NCBI GenBank assembly: GCA_021613335.1
Contig: JAJTWR010000003.1
Span: 655,489 to 719,488 of the forward strand
Reading direction: 5' to 3'
Length of the DNA stretch: 64,000 nt
From: Whitmania pigra
Taxonomy: Eukaryota > Annelida > Clitellata > Hirudinida > Haemopidae
In this document: positions 22,701-34,442 of the stretch, in pieces
Layout of the letters: the number at the start of each line of letters is the position of its first letter
Numbering within the stretch: position 1 is the first letter of the stretch
Translations under genes and position numbers: made by a program
The notes under the pieces: generated by a model
What the model was told of the DNA's origin: nothing
What the model saw: the letters and a program-made list of their open reading frames with translations, nothing else
The model's database searches: none

Positions 22701-23065
22701 CTGATAATGTGCTGTGGAGCAATGCTTGTAAGAAGGTGAAACATTACAGTAATTATTAAAATTATTATTTTAGAAAACAGCCATAAAATGAGGGACTAAA
22801 CATTTTCAATTTTAAACTACAATACAATATTACAATTAATTTTTTTTAAAGATTTAAAAATGAAAAACCACTCAATCTCATGGCCAGAGAAAGTTACTAT
22901 GCTAAAGATGGCACAAACACCCAATCCCACTACGGTCCAATGGCTTATTCGACTCTTAATGGTCAATCTGTGAAAAAAGTTGTTGACAAACAAAGTAACG
23001 AAACTGAGGAGCAAAAATATTTTGTCCTGGATGAAAATGTGATTGAAAAGTCGAATCAAATCTAA
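19787..23065 (+). CDS. R9: membrane receptor with a hAT-like insertion in intron 1
   Basis: Exons: 19787..19880, 21316..21630, 21718..22110, 22179..22328, 22471..22551, 22654..22735, 22852..23065, giving 442 residues. The signal peptide is MIKITHLVLLRIFLLLYGIR. The SUEL domain has KYGRMNIGKCIKEQE, YFGC and TTSC. The CUB-like exon has KCGTRNNPWVAE and FKGQ. The sushi-like exon has GCTDIIPPEDKWLKRTSDE and WFLRCEHGKW. The helix is LAIIATSAFGLVICLLIMCC followed by VRR. The tail contains ARESYYAKDG and ends EQKYFVLDEN. Intron 1 is 1435 bp because it holds a 1362-bp transposon; splicing across it is not broken by the insertion. Its second copy is R9b. Confidence 0.87.
19890..21251 (-). mobile_element. 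Degraded hAT-like DNA transposon in R9 intron 1
   Basis: The 1362-bp element begins CAGTGTTGTA and ends ACAACACTG, and is flanked by the 8-bp direct repeat TAAGCAAC (19882-19889 and 21252-21259). An 8-bp duplication and CAGTG ends are hallmarks of hAT elements. The subterminal parts are rich in GTTACAAGTAA-type repeats. The minus strand keeps transposase traces: a BED-type zinc finger with CLLCQQK and, after a frame change, SSSNLKKHVERMHP (about 20607-20844), and a hAT dimerisation segment LNTPLLASAAVERLFSSS (about 20300-20375). Stops and frameshifts make it non-autonomous. R9b lacks it, giving an empty site. Confidence 0.85.
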
Positions 23066-23119
23066 ATCCATTCGAATAAAGTTTAAAAATTAAATTGGGA
23101 GCTTTGAAGTTAACCTCTT

Positions 23120-23133
23120 TTGAGACGATCCCT
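23120..23133 (+). promoter_or_regulatory. Shared array promoter element of R10
   Basis: TTGAGACGATCCCT, 103 bp before the R10 ATG; TATAAAA at 23166-23172, 32 bp downstream. Confidence 0.85.
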
Positions 23134-23222
23134 CTTTGCTTTGTATTGTTACGCTGTTCATCGTTTATAAAAACCTTGTCTACAAACAATAATCCACATT
23201 AGATAACAGTTATTTGAGAAAC

Positions 23223-25139
23223 ATGATTAAGATGTACTTTGTAATATTTTGTTTGAAGATATTTGTTTATAATATCTTTGTCTTTGTCCATTCAACCGAT
23301 TCATTTGATGATTCAAAAGGTGCGTTATTATGGAGTATGAATTATTCTTACAATATAATTGTTATTTATGAATAAATTATGCAATAAATTGTCACATAGA
23401 TGGCGAATATTGCCAATTTGAAAATTTCAATCCCAAATGTCCGGCGAACAGCGTCGTTCTTGTTACAAAATCTCTTTTTGGGAGGATGCGTCAAGGTCGA
23501 TGCATAACAGAAAAAGAAGTCAAAGGTTTTGGAAATTCCATTCATGATCAGAAGTACTTGGGATGCCATGTTGATGTTCAGGATATGATCGGTGATTGGT
23601 GTTCAATGACCAATGAATGCCTCGTCAAAGTTTCAGACACGAGATTGACAGATTTAGAACCTTGTCTGCCGGGTTTGATTATGCACTTAGAAGCAGAATA
23701 TACCTGTGTTCCAGGTAGCGATTAAGATATTTAAATAAATTGATTAGATTTGAGAAAGATACTAGAAACAGTTGAATTTAAAACATTTTTTGTTATAGTT
23801 TACAGCACTGAAGGAAGTTCGTGCACTCTGCCAGTATTTCATAGTGGAAAGTATCTCTTGAGTGAAAGTTTGAAAAGCAGAAAATGCGGAACTTTGCACG
23901 ATCCGTGGATCCTGGAAGCCATGAAGGGACAAAAAGTTGTTGTGAAATACGTCAATTTCAGAAGTGGAGCAGCTACATCTTGTGAAGATTCTACTGGCAT
24001 TGCATTCCAAGACGGAGTTGGGAATACCAACTCAACACTGTGCAAAAACAATTGGTTCAATGAAGAAAGAGTTCAAAGAGAACCATCGTTCTACAAATCA
24101 GTCTTCAATGTTGTCAAAATGTTTGTGACTGATCCGAATCTATCGAAAAATAAATTCGCTCTGAAAATCGAAGGTACTTTTGACTAAATTACTTTTCGTT
24201 AACTAGCAGTTTATTATTTTAGAAGTTAGGAAATCAATACTATTTTGAATGACCTTCTTTTAATTCCAGCCGAAGGATGTTTGGACATAATACCTCCTGA
24301 GGATGCTTGGCTCAAAAGAACAAATGACGACATCGTCTTGGGTTGTTACTCTTCCAAGCAAACCTGGTACCTGCGCTGCGAGAACAACCAGTGGACAGGG
24401 GTCATCGGAAACTGTTCTCATTTAGGTTACTTTAGGTTAATTTTTAATTCTAAACATTTAAAACTGTTATCTATTAAAAGCACTTAAATTTAGTAATTAT
24501 TAAAATTATTAATGACGCATTAAATTTAATGCAATTAACCCGATTAATTGATCCACAGACCAATCTCCTGCTGGGAAAAAAACTGAGGAACACCTTGTGC
24601 GCGAGAAAATGATCATGTCAAAATCGCATCAAGGCAATTTTTAATTATTTTAATAATTATTCAAATTATATAAGTAATTTTGACAAATGTTTTACTATTT
24701 CAGTCTTAACAATAGTGGCCATATTTGGAATGGGAGTAGTCGTTTGTTCGGCCATTGTCTGCATTGGAGCTGTTTGTGCTCGAAGGTTGATAGCATTTTT
24801 TTTTCATTTTGGTATGTCACTAAAAACAATTTTTTTTAAATAATATTTGTGATTAAACAACCTTATTTCAATATCAAAACTAAAAATTAATGAACAAATA
24901 TTCATAGGTATAAATTGGCCGCGAAAGTCAAGGGATTTGACTCCAAAGGACGGAACTTAATGCTGCCAGAGAATGCTTACAACCAGCACACTTACAATTC
25001 TAATTACGATTACAAATCAGGCGGATATAACAATGGAACTATTGGCGATGGAAAGAAAAATCTTATTCAAAGTGGATCATCCGATAAAGAGCAAGCATAC
25101 TTTGTGCTGGAAGATAATCAAACTATGACTGTCAAATAA
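23223..25139 (+). CDS. R10: membrane receptor, GC donor in intron 5
   Basis: Exons: 23223..23319, 23400..23714, 23799..24173, 24270..24425, 24559..24633, 24704..24785, 24908..25139, giving 443 residues. The signal region is MIKMYFVIFCLKIFVYNIFV. The SUEL domain has LFGRMRQGRCITEKE, YLGC, GDWCS and LEPC. The CUB-like exon has KCGTLHDPWILE and MKGQ. The sushi-like exon has GCLDIIPPEDAWLKRTNDD. Exon 5 must end at CATCAAG/GCAATT to keep the family's 75-bp size and phase, so intron 5 starts with GC. The helix is LTIVAIFGMGVVVCSAIVCI. The tail has AYNQHTYNSNYDYKSGGYNN and ends EQAYFVLEDN. Second copy: R17-equivalent R10b. Confidence 0.88.
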
Positions 25140-25254
25140 ATTTTGTTTTATAAATATTTAGAAATTTGTGGATAATTTCAAATTTGAATTTATGTTTAAC
25201 AATAATAAAATGGCGATGGCATGAGATTTAGAAATTGTAATAATTCTAGTTAAA

Positions 25255-25268
25255 TTGAGACGACCCCC
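25255..25268 (+). promoter_or_regulatory. Shared array promoter element of R11
   Basis: TTGAGACGACCCCC, 119 bp before the R11 ATG; TATAAAA at 25319-25325, 50 bp downstream. Confidence 0.85.
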
Positions 25269-25373
25269 TAAGAGAAGCGCGCTCATTTCGCATTCCAGAT
25301 TATTACATCAGGCCCAAATATAAAAAGTGCAAACCTAGACCACTGAAGGATCAAGTAAATTTTGTGCGGTATC

Positions 25374-27303
25374 ATGTCTTGCGTTTTAAAATATTCTATT
25401 GCGTTAGTAAAAATTGTTGTAGTATGTGCAACATTTGCTGACATAAGTCGGAACAAAGGTTGGATTTTAAGAATCTGAATAAACTTTGAAACTGAATAAA
25501 TTTTGGTATATGTATTTAAATAATATTTAAGAATATTGCCAATTGGAAACATTTGAAGCAACATGTTCGAGAAGTGAACTGGTATTGATTGAGGAAGCAA
25601 GATATGGTCGGATGAATATTGGCAAATGTATTACTCAAAAGGAAATAACAAGCTTGGGAAATTTGGGTCATGATCTACAATATTTTGGATGCTACAAAGA
25701 TGTGATTGATATATTGCATAAGAAATGTTCTCTCAAGAATGAGTGCCAAGTTAGCATTCCGAATGCCGACTTAGATCGCACCAATCCTTGTTTTTCTGGC
25801 TTGAAATCTTATTTGATGGCGAGCTATAAATGTATTGACGGTTAGTCATTATTTTATCAACTAAGATTTACATTAATCATATTTACAAATTTCATAATTT
25901 TTATATTCAGCTGTGGAATCTGAAGAAAGTTGCAGAATCATTGTCTCTAAGCGTCCAAAATACATAGCATCCACATACAGAGGTCAATGCGGTAGCCACG
26001 GGCAGCCGTGGATAGTCGAGGTTTCACGAGGACAGAACATAAAATCTTCAATATCCTTCCTCAATAAAACAGATCGCATTGATTCAAATGTGAAATGCGA
26101 TTCTGTGGTTGGCTACGTCAGAGAAATCGACAGAAACGCAAAGAGAAATGTTTCAATCTGCTCTGATGGTTTCTTGGTGAGTAAAGAACAATCAGGAAGA
26201 ATCCAGATGAATCGAGAACTCCTGTCAAGAAGCAGTCTTCTAGAAATTGTTTTGACAAGAAAGTCTTCTGAGGAATCGAATTATAATTCAATGTATCTAA
26301 TAGGTGTTGAAGGTAAGTATGGTCATTGGTCATTTCCATTTGTTTAGTCGCTTAACGAAGTTAAAATTTAAAACAATTTTACAATTGTGAAGAAATATAG
26401 CTAATTTAAAAAAAAATAATAAGAGGTTTAAATTTCCTTTTGTATCAAAAAGCCTATGGGTGCATCGACATAATTCCTCCTGAGGATGCATGGCTGAAAA
26501 GAAACGGTGATGACATCGTGATCGGATGTTATTCATCCAAGCAAACCTGGTATCTTCGATGCGAGGATGGCAAATGGTCAGGATCTATTGGAAACTGCTC
26601 TCTTAAATTGCATGGTTGGAAATTCAAAGACTGTTTACAATATGTTATCAATTAATGTTAATGAACTATTGTTATTTATATTAGCTGTGGAAACGGATGT
26701 TGTCTTGACAACGAAAGGGTATAGCAGTGAAATTAGCGAAGAGCAACAAAGTAAAACTTTATCACTTTATAGTTATAACTTATGCTATTAATATTTCATA
26801 TTTAATCTCTAGCATAAAGTTTCAATTAATTTCAGTCATTTTATTTGTTTCCATTTGTTCTCTCGGTGTTGTGATATGCCTGATCATCGTTTGCATTGGA
26901 GCCATTTGTATAAAGAGGTGAAACATTCTATAAAATCACAACAATTATAATAATGATGCTTATGATAGTAATTACAATAACAACAAAACCATTATGTTAA
27001 ATATTAATGTTTTCGACAATTTTTACTAAATATATATTTACTCAAATCATCTGTAAATATTTGTTAAACAGATATTCTTGGAAATCTGGAGCAACTAGCA
27101 TCTACAATAAGCAGCCCATTTATTATCAGAATGCTCAGCATTTGATAAATCCCCAATCACTTTCTGATGATCAACAAAAATCGTTGAATAAATTTGTGAA
27201 TAATGAAAGTTTTCATGGAAATGTAGAAATTGGTCAACCAATGCAGGAAAAGTCAGAAGAAAATAAATACTTTGTTCTAGAGGATGACATGTTTACGAAA
27301 TAA
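25374..27303 (+). CDS. R11: SUEL / CUB-like / sushi-like membrane receptor
   Basis: Exons: 25374..25458, 25532..25840, 25911..26312, 26453..26614, 26685..26750, 26836..26917, 27072..27303, giving 445 residues. The signal peptide is MSCVLKYSIALVKIVVVCAT. The SUEL domain has RYGRMNIGKCITQKE, YFGC, TNPC and ends KCIDG. The CUB-like exon has QCGSHGQPWIVE and SRGQ, and is richer in basic and Ser residues than others. The sushi-like exon has GCIDIIPPEDAWLKRNGDD. The stalk is short (22 residues). The helix is ILFVSICSLGVVICLIIVCI. The tail YSWKSGATSIYNKQPIYY ends ENKYFVLEDD. Its second copy differs by two residues in the lectin exon. Confidence 0.88.
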
Positions 27304-27396
27304 ATCTTACACTTTTATATTGAAAAAAACTATTTATTAATTGTGAAATAAATTAATATTTGCCCAAGTTTAGATTAGTCTTAAAAGTTCGCTTTA

Positions 27397-27410
27397 TTGA
27401 GACGATCCCT
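27397..27410 (+). promoter_or_regulatory. Shared array promoter element of R12
   Basis: TTGAGACGATCCCT, 122 bp before the R12 ATG; TATATAAA at 27451-27458, 40 bp downstream. Confidence 0.85.
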
Positions 27411-27518
27411 CGATTGTTCAACTAATGAGCGCAAGAATATTTAGTTAAAATATATAAATGCAACAGCAAATTGCTATAGGTATACTTGTTACATGCTGTG
27501 GCGAAACCTGTTTGTTAG

Positions 27519-29580
27519 ATGGATTTATTGTTAAAGATTGTAATTGCATTCCTTTTAATGTTATGCATGAGAGAAATACTTTCGGAAACTGATGTCATCG
27601 AAGTCATTAGTAAGTTCATTATTATTGACGACAACAATATTATTAATAATGAAATGCTATGGTTTCAATAAACTTCATATTTGGTTTCTTTAAGCCCTCG
27701 ATACTTGTAATGGAGACGTTTTTAAGCCGACTTGTCCAAATTCAAGAGACACTCTTCTTATGTTATCGGCCACTTACGGTCGCATGGAAATTGGGAAATG
27801 TATTACTAAGAAAGAGGTGACAGGAATGTTGGGACAAGATCCAACATATTTTGGATGTTCAAGTAACGTTCTCAGATTTCTCCATGATAAATGTTCTTTG
27901 AAACAATCCTGCGATGTAAAAATTCCTGACGATGACTTAGATATAACAGAACCTTGTTTCCCCGGTTTAAAACTTTACTTACACGCAGAATACAGGTGCA
28001 TCAAAGGTGAGGGTTTTATAATATAAATTATTAATAATACTTAATTATGATTTGATTTAATATTCAAAACGTTTGTTGCTCAGTTATCGACCAAGAACAG
28101 AACTGTCGTCTGCCGGTTCATTCAACACCACAATATTTGACAACAACTACCATTTTTAAACTTTCAAGTTGCGGTAGGAAAAATAATCTATGGTTTTTCG
28201 AGGCACAAAGGGGCCAGAAAATCAAGCTGGTATTGGAGATGTCGAAAAGTGAAAAAGCACCTGGAATAACTTGCGAAGAAGAAGTTGGTTTCGTCCTTGA
28301 CAAATCATATGGAAGCATGAAAAATGCTACGTTGTGTTTAAATGGTTTTGTCGGTTCTCCGTTTGTTTTGGATATTAATCAACGCATTAGAGAGCAGAAA
28401 AATACCTTCCTGTCGAGTGGAAGTGTTGTGGAAGTTATATTCAACGAAGATTTTATAAAGTCTCGTGAAAAAACGACATCAACATCGATGATTTTGATGA
28501 AAATTGAAAGTAAAAATACAATTTTAAATAACACAATTCTTTTTGTAACCAATATGGAATAAATTGTTTATCATACGCTTATAAGGCGAAGGATGCCTGG
28601 ACATAATACCACCTGAAGATGCTTGGTTGAAGAGGACAAATGATGAGATTGTGATTGGATGTTATTCATCCAAACAAACTTGGTATCTTCGCTGCGAAAA
28701 CAGAAAATGGACAGGAACCATTGGCAACTGTTCACTGGCAAAACATTTAAGTACAAATATGTTTCACGATAATTTTGATCTAATGATATATTCATAATTA
28801 ACATTTTGAAAACAATATTTGGTGCTTATCACATTACCAACCATAGATGATTGTTACCGCTATTGGGTTAATTACATTGACAATTTTAGTTCCAGATGGT
28901 GAGGATCTAATTTCGAAGGTGGATCACAAAAGTGAAATAAATGAAGAACAACAGAGTGAGCCCTTTCAAGCCGTATTTTGATTTCAATATTAATTTTTAA
29001 AATGTTTATTATTACATTATTTCAATATAAGAAGAGTAGAGATTTTCTACTATTATTGAATGCTATTAACAATTTTTACATTAGTATAACATAATATGAC
29101 AATTTCTAAGCCAAATTCATTCTAGCAAAATATTATTAATTTTACAGTCATCCTCTTTGTTGCAATTTGTGCTCTTGGAGTAGTCATATGTTTGGTCATT
29201 GTGTGTGTTGGAGCCATTTGCATCAAAAGGTGGGCATTAAGAATTTCAGGAGAACATAATATTCATTAGCATGAATTGATAAAAATTATGATTAAATTGG
29301 TCTAAATTGTTAAAATTAGTTTACTTCTATTTATGAACACAACATAACAATTTAATTCAGGTATAATTGGAAATCTGCGTCTACAGTCATATATGACAAA
29401 CAGCCCACCTTTTACCAGACTGGGCAATACAGCGTGAATCATCAAATGCTCTTGGACAATCAATCGAAGTCTCTCAGCAACCATCAGGAACCAACCAATT
29501 GTGATCTGATCATTGATCAGCAAATTAATGAAAAGTCAGAAGAAAACAAATACTTTATTCTTGAAGACAATTGTGGTTGA
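27519..29580 (+). CDS. R12: SUEL / CUB-like / sushi-like membrane receptor
   Basis: Exons: 27519..27609, 27695..28006, 28084..28509, 28586..28750, 28890..28955, 29148..29229, 29361..29580, giving 453 residues, the longest member. The signal peptide is MDLLLKIVIAFLLMLCMREI. The SUEL domain has TYGRMEIGKCITKKE, YFGC and TEPC. The CUB-like exon has the Cys-Gly but LWFFE instead of PWxxE, and RGQ. The sushi-like exon has GCLDIIPPEDAWLKRTNDE. Exon 5 has two in-frame acceptors six bases apart (28889 and 28895); I used the first. The helix is ILFVAICALGVVICLVIVCV. The tail YNWKSASTVIYDKQPTFY ends ENKYFILEDNCG. Confidence 0.87.
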
Positions 29581-29774
29581 TCATGTACAAAAATGTTATC
29601 AAGGATTCTATTATTTTTTATTTTTAAACATTTGTTAAGGAACTGTTTTACTTCATTGTTATATTTGACATGCTTTATTAAAGATTGTTGTGTTTAAATC
29701 TTTTATCAAGAGAATTACAGGGAACTGACAGTTTATTAATTTAATTAAATAATTTATTTCAAAGTTTCTTCAAT

Positions 29775-29788
29775 TTGAGACCGCCCCC
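29775..29788 (+). promoter_or_regulatory. Shared array promoter element of R13
   Basis: TTGAGACCGCCCCC, 124 bp before the chosen R13 ATG; TATAAAA at 29831-29837, 42 bp downstream. The A at position 9 of the consensus is replaced, giving the most C-rich version. Confidence 0.8.
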
Positions 29789-29898
29789 CAATTATAATGT
29801 ATACCTGCGCAATATAAGATTTTCCAAAGATATAAAAGCATCATGAAATGTACAGAATGCAATACACATTCAGTTCACTTGAATGGAGAAAAGTCGTA

Positions 29899-31979
29899 AT
29901 GATGTTAATTTTTTTCGTTCTCGCAACGTTTGAATTACTGGCTCTTTATCGTCACACTTATTGTGAATCAGCATTAATCCTTGAGAGTAATGGCAAGTTT
30001 TTAAAAGTAATTTATAATTCTAATCTGTTTATAAATGCTTGCTTCTTTCGACAGTCGAAGAAAGCTGCACGGGAGAAAGTTTTCAAGCAAAATGTTCGAG
30101 CTCCAGAGGTGTAATTTTAATGCTGTCTGCTGTTTACGGTCGTATGAAAGTTGGCAAGTGCATTACGAATGAGGAAGTGGCAGGGTTTGGACATGATCCA
30201 AAGTATTTTGGATGTTCGAGTTACGTTTTGAAGAAAATGCATAAAAAATGTTCGCTCAAGTCAACTTGTGAAGTTAAGATACCTGATGCCGACATGGATA
30301 AAAGTAAACCATGTTTTCCAGGACTGAAACTGTACCTGCAATCTGAGTACACATGTATAAACGGTAATAAACAATTGTTTATGTTTTATACATCTGATAT
30401 CACGTCAATATCAAGCTGCCGATTATAATATCCACGTTTCAGTCTTTGATCAAGATCAAAATTGTCGCATCCAAGCTTCCACAACACCTAAATACCTAAC
30501 CACCACGGGAATGTTCAATAACTCGAGGTGTGGATCAACTACCAACCCTTGGATAATCGAAGTTACAAAAGGGCAGAAAATAAAATTTACTTCTGATGCT
30601 CTCATAACATCGAAGTCTGACGTTTCAATGAATGTTTGCATCGATGAGATTGGAGTCATAATGGAAAGAGCCTACAAGACAGGAAGGAATATTACCATCT
30701 GCTCCAATGGTTTGATGATGTCATCTTTTCATAATGACATTTCGGCGAATCTTGGGCGACAGCAGAATACATTTACATCGAGTAGTGGCTTGGTAGAGCT
30801 CATATTCAAGAAAAGTGGCGGGAATAATTTAAAGCACGATAAAGAACAAGCCATGACTCTGATGAAAATAGAAGGTCGACATTTTCTAAACGTTGTAGAT
30901 GGTCTAATTGCAAGCGTTATTTAACAATAAAATGTTGATTAACTATAATATAATTTGATTGTGTATTAGATGAATCCATTCACTTTTGTTATTAATCCCA
31001 ATTCAGCCGACGGTTGCACTGACGTAATACCTCCAGAGGATTCATGGTTGAAACGAACAAACGACGAAATCGTGGTGGGTTGTTATGCTTCCAAGCAGAC
31101 ATGGTATCTTCGATGCGAGAACAGAAAGTGGGTTGGCGTCATTGGCAACTGTTCACATGGATATAATGGTAGATTGCAACTCATTTGAAGTAGTTTATTG
31201 CTCAATACAATGACTTAATATCTTTGAAAAATTAAAATTTTGATTACAAATTTTCGGAAGCGAATGTTAAAAGTGTAGGAAAAGATATTGAAGAATCATC
31301 GAATGTTACCAAGGAACACCAAAGTAGGCTTAATAAACTGGCTTTATAAATAATAAGTTGATAAATTAATAAAATTTTTATACAATTTAAACAATTATTG
31401 TTTATTTGCAAAGATTAAATTTTTAATTTTGCTCAACAGTTATCATGTTTGCGGCCATTTGTGGACTAGGTCTGATAATATGCATGGTCATAGTTTGCGT
31501 GGGATTCATTTGCATGAAAAGGTAATTTTTTTAACTATATAATTGTTAATTGTAAACATGTTATGATGTTATTTAGTGCAGTATTTTAATCAATATTTAC
31601 AACTTAGTACTTTTCAGTTATTTAACTGTTAATTGTAAACATGTTATGTTGTCATTTAGTATAATATTTTAATAAATAATTATATTTTTAATATAGCAGA
31701 TCTAAAACTGCTCAAAACTTAAGCATTCTCACAACATATAATGTTATCCCTTACATTAAAACAAGAGTTTTAAAATGTTTCAGGTTTTCTTCCAATCATA
31801 AAAATGTAAGCGTTTACAACGGCATCTACAATGGACATTATTCGATGAATGGTCAAGACATTCAAGATGGGAAAACTCAATTTCCAACCATTCGCCATGA
31901 TGTCATTGATGATTCCTTTGCAGTCGGAGAGAAAAAAGATGAAAATAAATATTTTATTTTAGAAGATCAAGCAAAATAA
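29899..31979 (+). CDS. R13: SUEL / CUB-like / sushi-like membrane receptor
   Basis: Exons: 29899..29986, 30055..30363, 30443..30874, 31007..31168, 31261..31323, 31440..31521, 31784..31979, giving 443 residues. I chose the MM start at 29899 because it opens directly into the hydrophobic core (MMLIFFVLATFELLAL); in-frame ATGs at 29848 and 29857 lie close to the expected cap site 25-30 bp after TATA. The SUEL domain has VYGRMKVGKCITNEE, YFGC and SKPC. The CUB-like exon has RCGSTTNPWIIE and TKGQ. The sushi-like exon has GCTDVIPPEDSWLKRTNDE. The helix is IMFAAICGLGLIICMVIVCV. The tail has VYNGIYNGHYSMNG and ends ENKYFILEDQAK. This copy is the empty site for the foldback element seen in R13b. Confidence 0.86.
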
Positions 31980-32097
31980 AACTATAACAATACAAAATCT
32001 TAAAAAGTATCAAAATATATCTTGCGTATTAACCGACTAAACTTTGGAATAAATGTGGAATGTGGTTTGAAAGATTCCAATTTCAATTTAGAATATT

Positions 32098-32111
32098 TTG
32101 ACACGACCCCT
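32098..32111 (+). promoter_or_regulatory. Shared array promoter element of R14
   Basis: TTGACACGACCCCT, 127 bp before the R14 ATG; followed by a weak TAAATAAAAG box near 32158. Confidence 0.8.
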
Positions 32112-32224
32112 CATTGTTTAATAATGTAAAGCGCATGAATTTGTTGCTTTGGAACTTTAAATAAAAGGAAATCTTCCTAGCACTAATAATTGGTATTTAG
32201 ACTTGAAAAACTACATGTGCAATA

Positions 32225-34063
32225 ATGATTTGTGTTAATTTGTTCTGCGTTTTGGTTCTTTCCTATTTGAAATTAGCTCTAGTACTGGAATATCCAACAG
32301 GTATATAAATAAGCGCCATTTTTAATAACTTTAGAAAATATTTCAATAACGATCATTATCTTAGAATTCTGTCAGTTGGAAACCTTTCAACCGAAATGTT
32401 CTGGATCAAACGAAGTAGTGCTGATAACTTCAGCCAATTATGGGCGTATGGAAGTTGGAAAATGTATCACCCAAGAAGAAATATCGGGCGTATACGGCCA
32501 GGATCCAAAATATTTTGGTTGCAAAAGCGATGTCCTGGAATTATTGCATATCAAATGCTCTTTGAAACCGACTTGTGAAATCAAAATACCAAACGCTGAT
32601 TTGGACAAAACGAAGCCCTGTTTACCTGGTTTAAGGTATTACCTGCAAGTGGCTTACACGTGCCTTAACGGTAATTTTAAAATATTTTATTTTTTTTCAA
32701 TTTTATAATTTACTGATAATAGTTTCAAATTTTTAATTAATTAATATTTACTTAGAAATATTGCTTTGCAGTCGTCGACCACGATGCAAATTGTGTAATA
32801 CAAGCATCCACATTGACTTCAAAGCACCTTACCCTAAAAGGACTCTTAAACAATACCAAATGTGGTACGAAAAGCAGACCTTGGACTGTAGAATCGTCCA
32901 GAGGTCAGAAAGTTCAAGTAACGTTTGTCAGTTTAAAAAGCAAAACAGACCAAGAAACACAAACGACCTGTGGATATGAAATCGGAACGCTTAACGAAAG
33001 AAGTTCCACTGGAATGAGGAACGTCACCTTATGCAGCGGTGGAAAATTCATTTCGAGGAATTCGGTTCACTTGAATTCAGATGATGGAATAAAATTCACT
33101 TCCAGTGGAAGTGTTATAGAGTTGATTGTAGATTCGCAGTTAAAGGATTTCCTGGCTAATGAAAAATCTCACATTGGCATGCTTCTTAAGATTGCTGGTA
33201 ACTTTAAAATTTTTATGTTTAGTCAATTCTGATTAATTATAACTGTTGATATTGTTAACAATTTGTAACAAGCTGATGGATGTCTGGACATCATACCTCC
33301 AGAAGATACATGGTTGAAGAGAAACGGTGACGACGTCGTAATCGGATGTTATTCATCCAAACAGACGTGGTACCTTCGATGCGAAGACAAGAGATGGAGA
33401 GGAACCATTGGCAATTGTTCTTCTACAAATAGTAAAATATATTAATGACAAAATTGATTTATCATTCCAATAATTTAAAATTGTTAATCGTTCTGAAACC
33501 GATTTAAACAAAGGCAAAGTAAAAGATGACAACGAGATTCAAACTCTCGGTGAACTTCCAAATGGACACATGAATGAGGAGCAGCAAAGTAATTAACTTT
33601 GAAAATTAAAAATCTCTTTATTAATTAATTAAACTATAATTTGTACTTTAGTTTTAATAATGGTGGCCATATGCGGCGTAGGATTAGTCATATGCTCTGC
33701 TATCATCTGTGTTGGTGCTGTCTGTCTCAAGAGGTGAATTTAAGTTGCATTTGTACAATATTTAAGAAGAATTTCAATAATTGCAACAGTTTTAAACTCT
33801 TCATTTGTATTGATTCTAATACTCGGTGTTTCCTTAACCGCTGAAGGCTCACAAGGAAACGATTGGCCGACAACCTCTACGTGAAGCAACCCATTTACTA
33901 TCCAACAGTAAATGGGGAAACACTGTCCAAAGCAATTCTTTCTGGTTCCTATAGCGACCAAAAGAACAAATCTATGAAACCATCTGCTGGACACGAAACC
34001 ACTCTAGATTACAACAACAAGGAAAATAATTATTTCGTTCTTGAAGAAGCAGAAACAAAATGA
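32225..34063 (+). CDS. R14: SUEL / CUB-like / sushi-like membrane receptor
   Basis: Exons: 32225..32300, 32365..32670, 32772..33197, 33273..33431, 33514..33588, 33652..33733, 33856..34063, giving 443 residues. The signal peptide is MICVNLFCVLVLSYLKLALV. The SUEL domain has NYGRMEVGKCITQEE, YFGC and TKPC. The CUB-like exon has KCGTKSRPWTVE and SRGQ. The sushi-like exon has GCLDIIPPEDTWLKRNGDD and DKRWRGTIGNCS. The helix is LIMVAICGVGLVICSAIICV. The tail KRLADNLYVKQPIYYPTVNG ends ENNYFVLEEAETK. It is the last complete gene of the first large block; its second copy is truncated. Confidence 0.87.
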
Positions 34064-34442
34064 AATCAAAACTATTTTATTTTCAAAGGCTCTTCCGCAT
34101 AATTGTATAGAATGCAAACGTGACAATAATCTATAAATTTAATTATTTGGAGGTATACATATGTGTATGTAAATCTCTTGTTAGAAATGGTGGCAGTAAA
34201 TTTAAGGTTATAATGATGTTTATAGATATTTCTTTAATTATTTGTTAATACTCACATTTAAACTACAAATAAAAAAATGGTTAAATGAAAAACTGTTATA
34301 AATTAATGCCTTTCAAGAATTTTGAAACACCTTGTCGCATAACCATTTGTGCATATTAAACTTATGACTTTATAATCCTTTGTCTTCTTGAGCTAATTAC
34401 CAAGCTATGCCGAGGACATTAATAAAATACTACTATTGCTTA
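34064..34442. other. Spacer after R14, no gene seen
   Basis: AT-rich 3' flank of R14. I see no coding exon, array promoter element or recognisable repeat. Confidence 0.5.
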
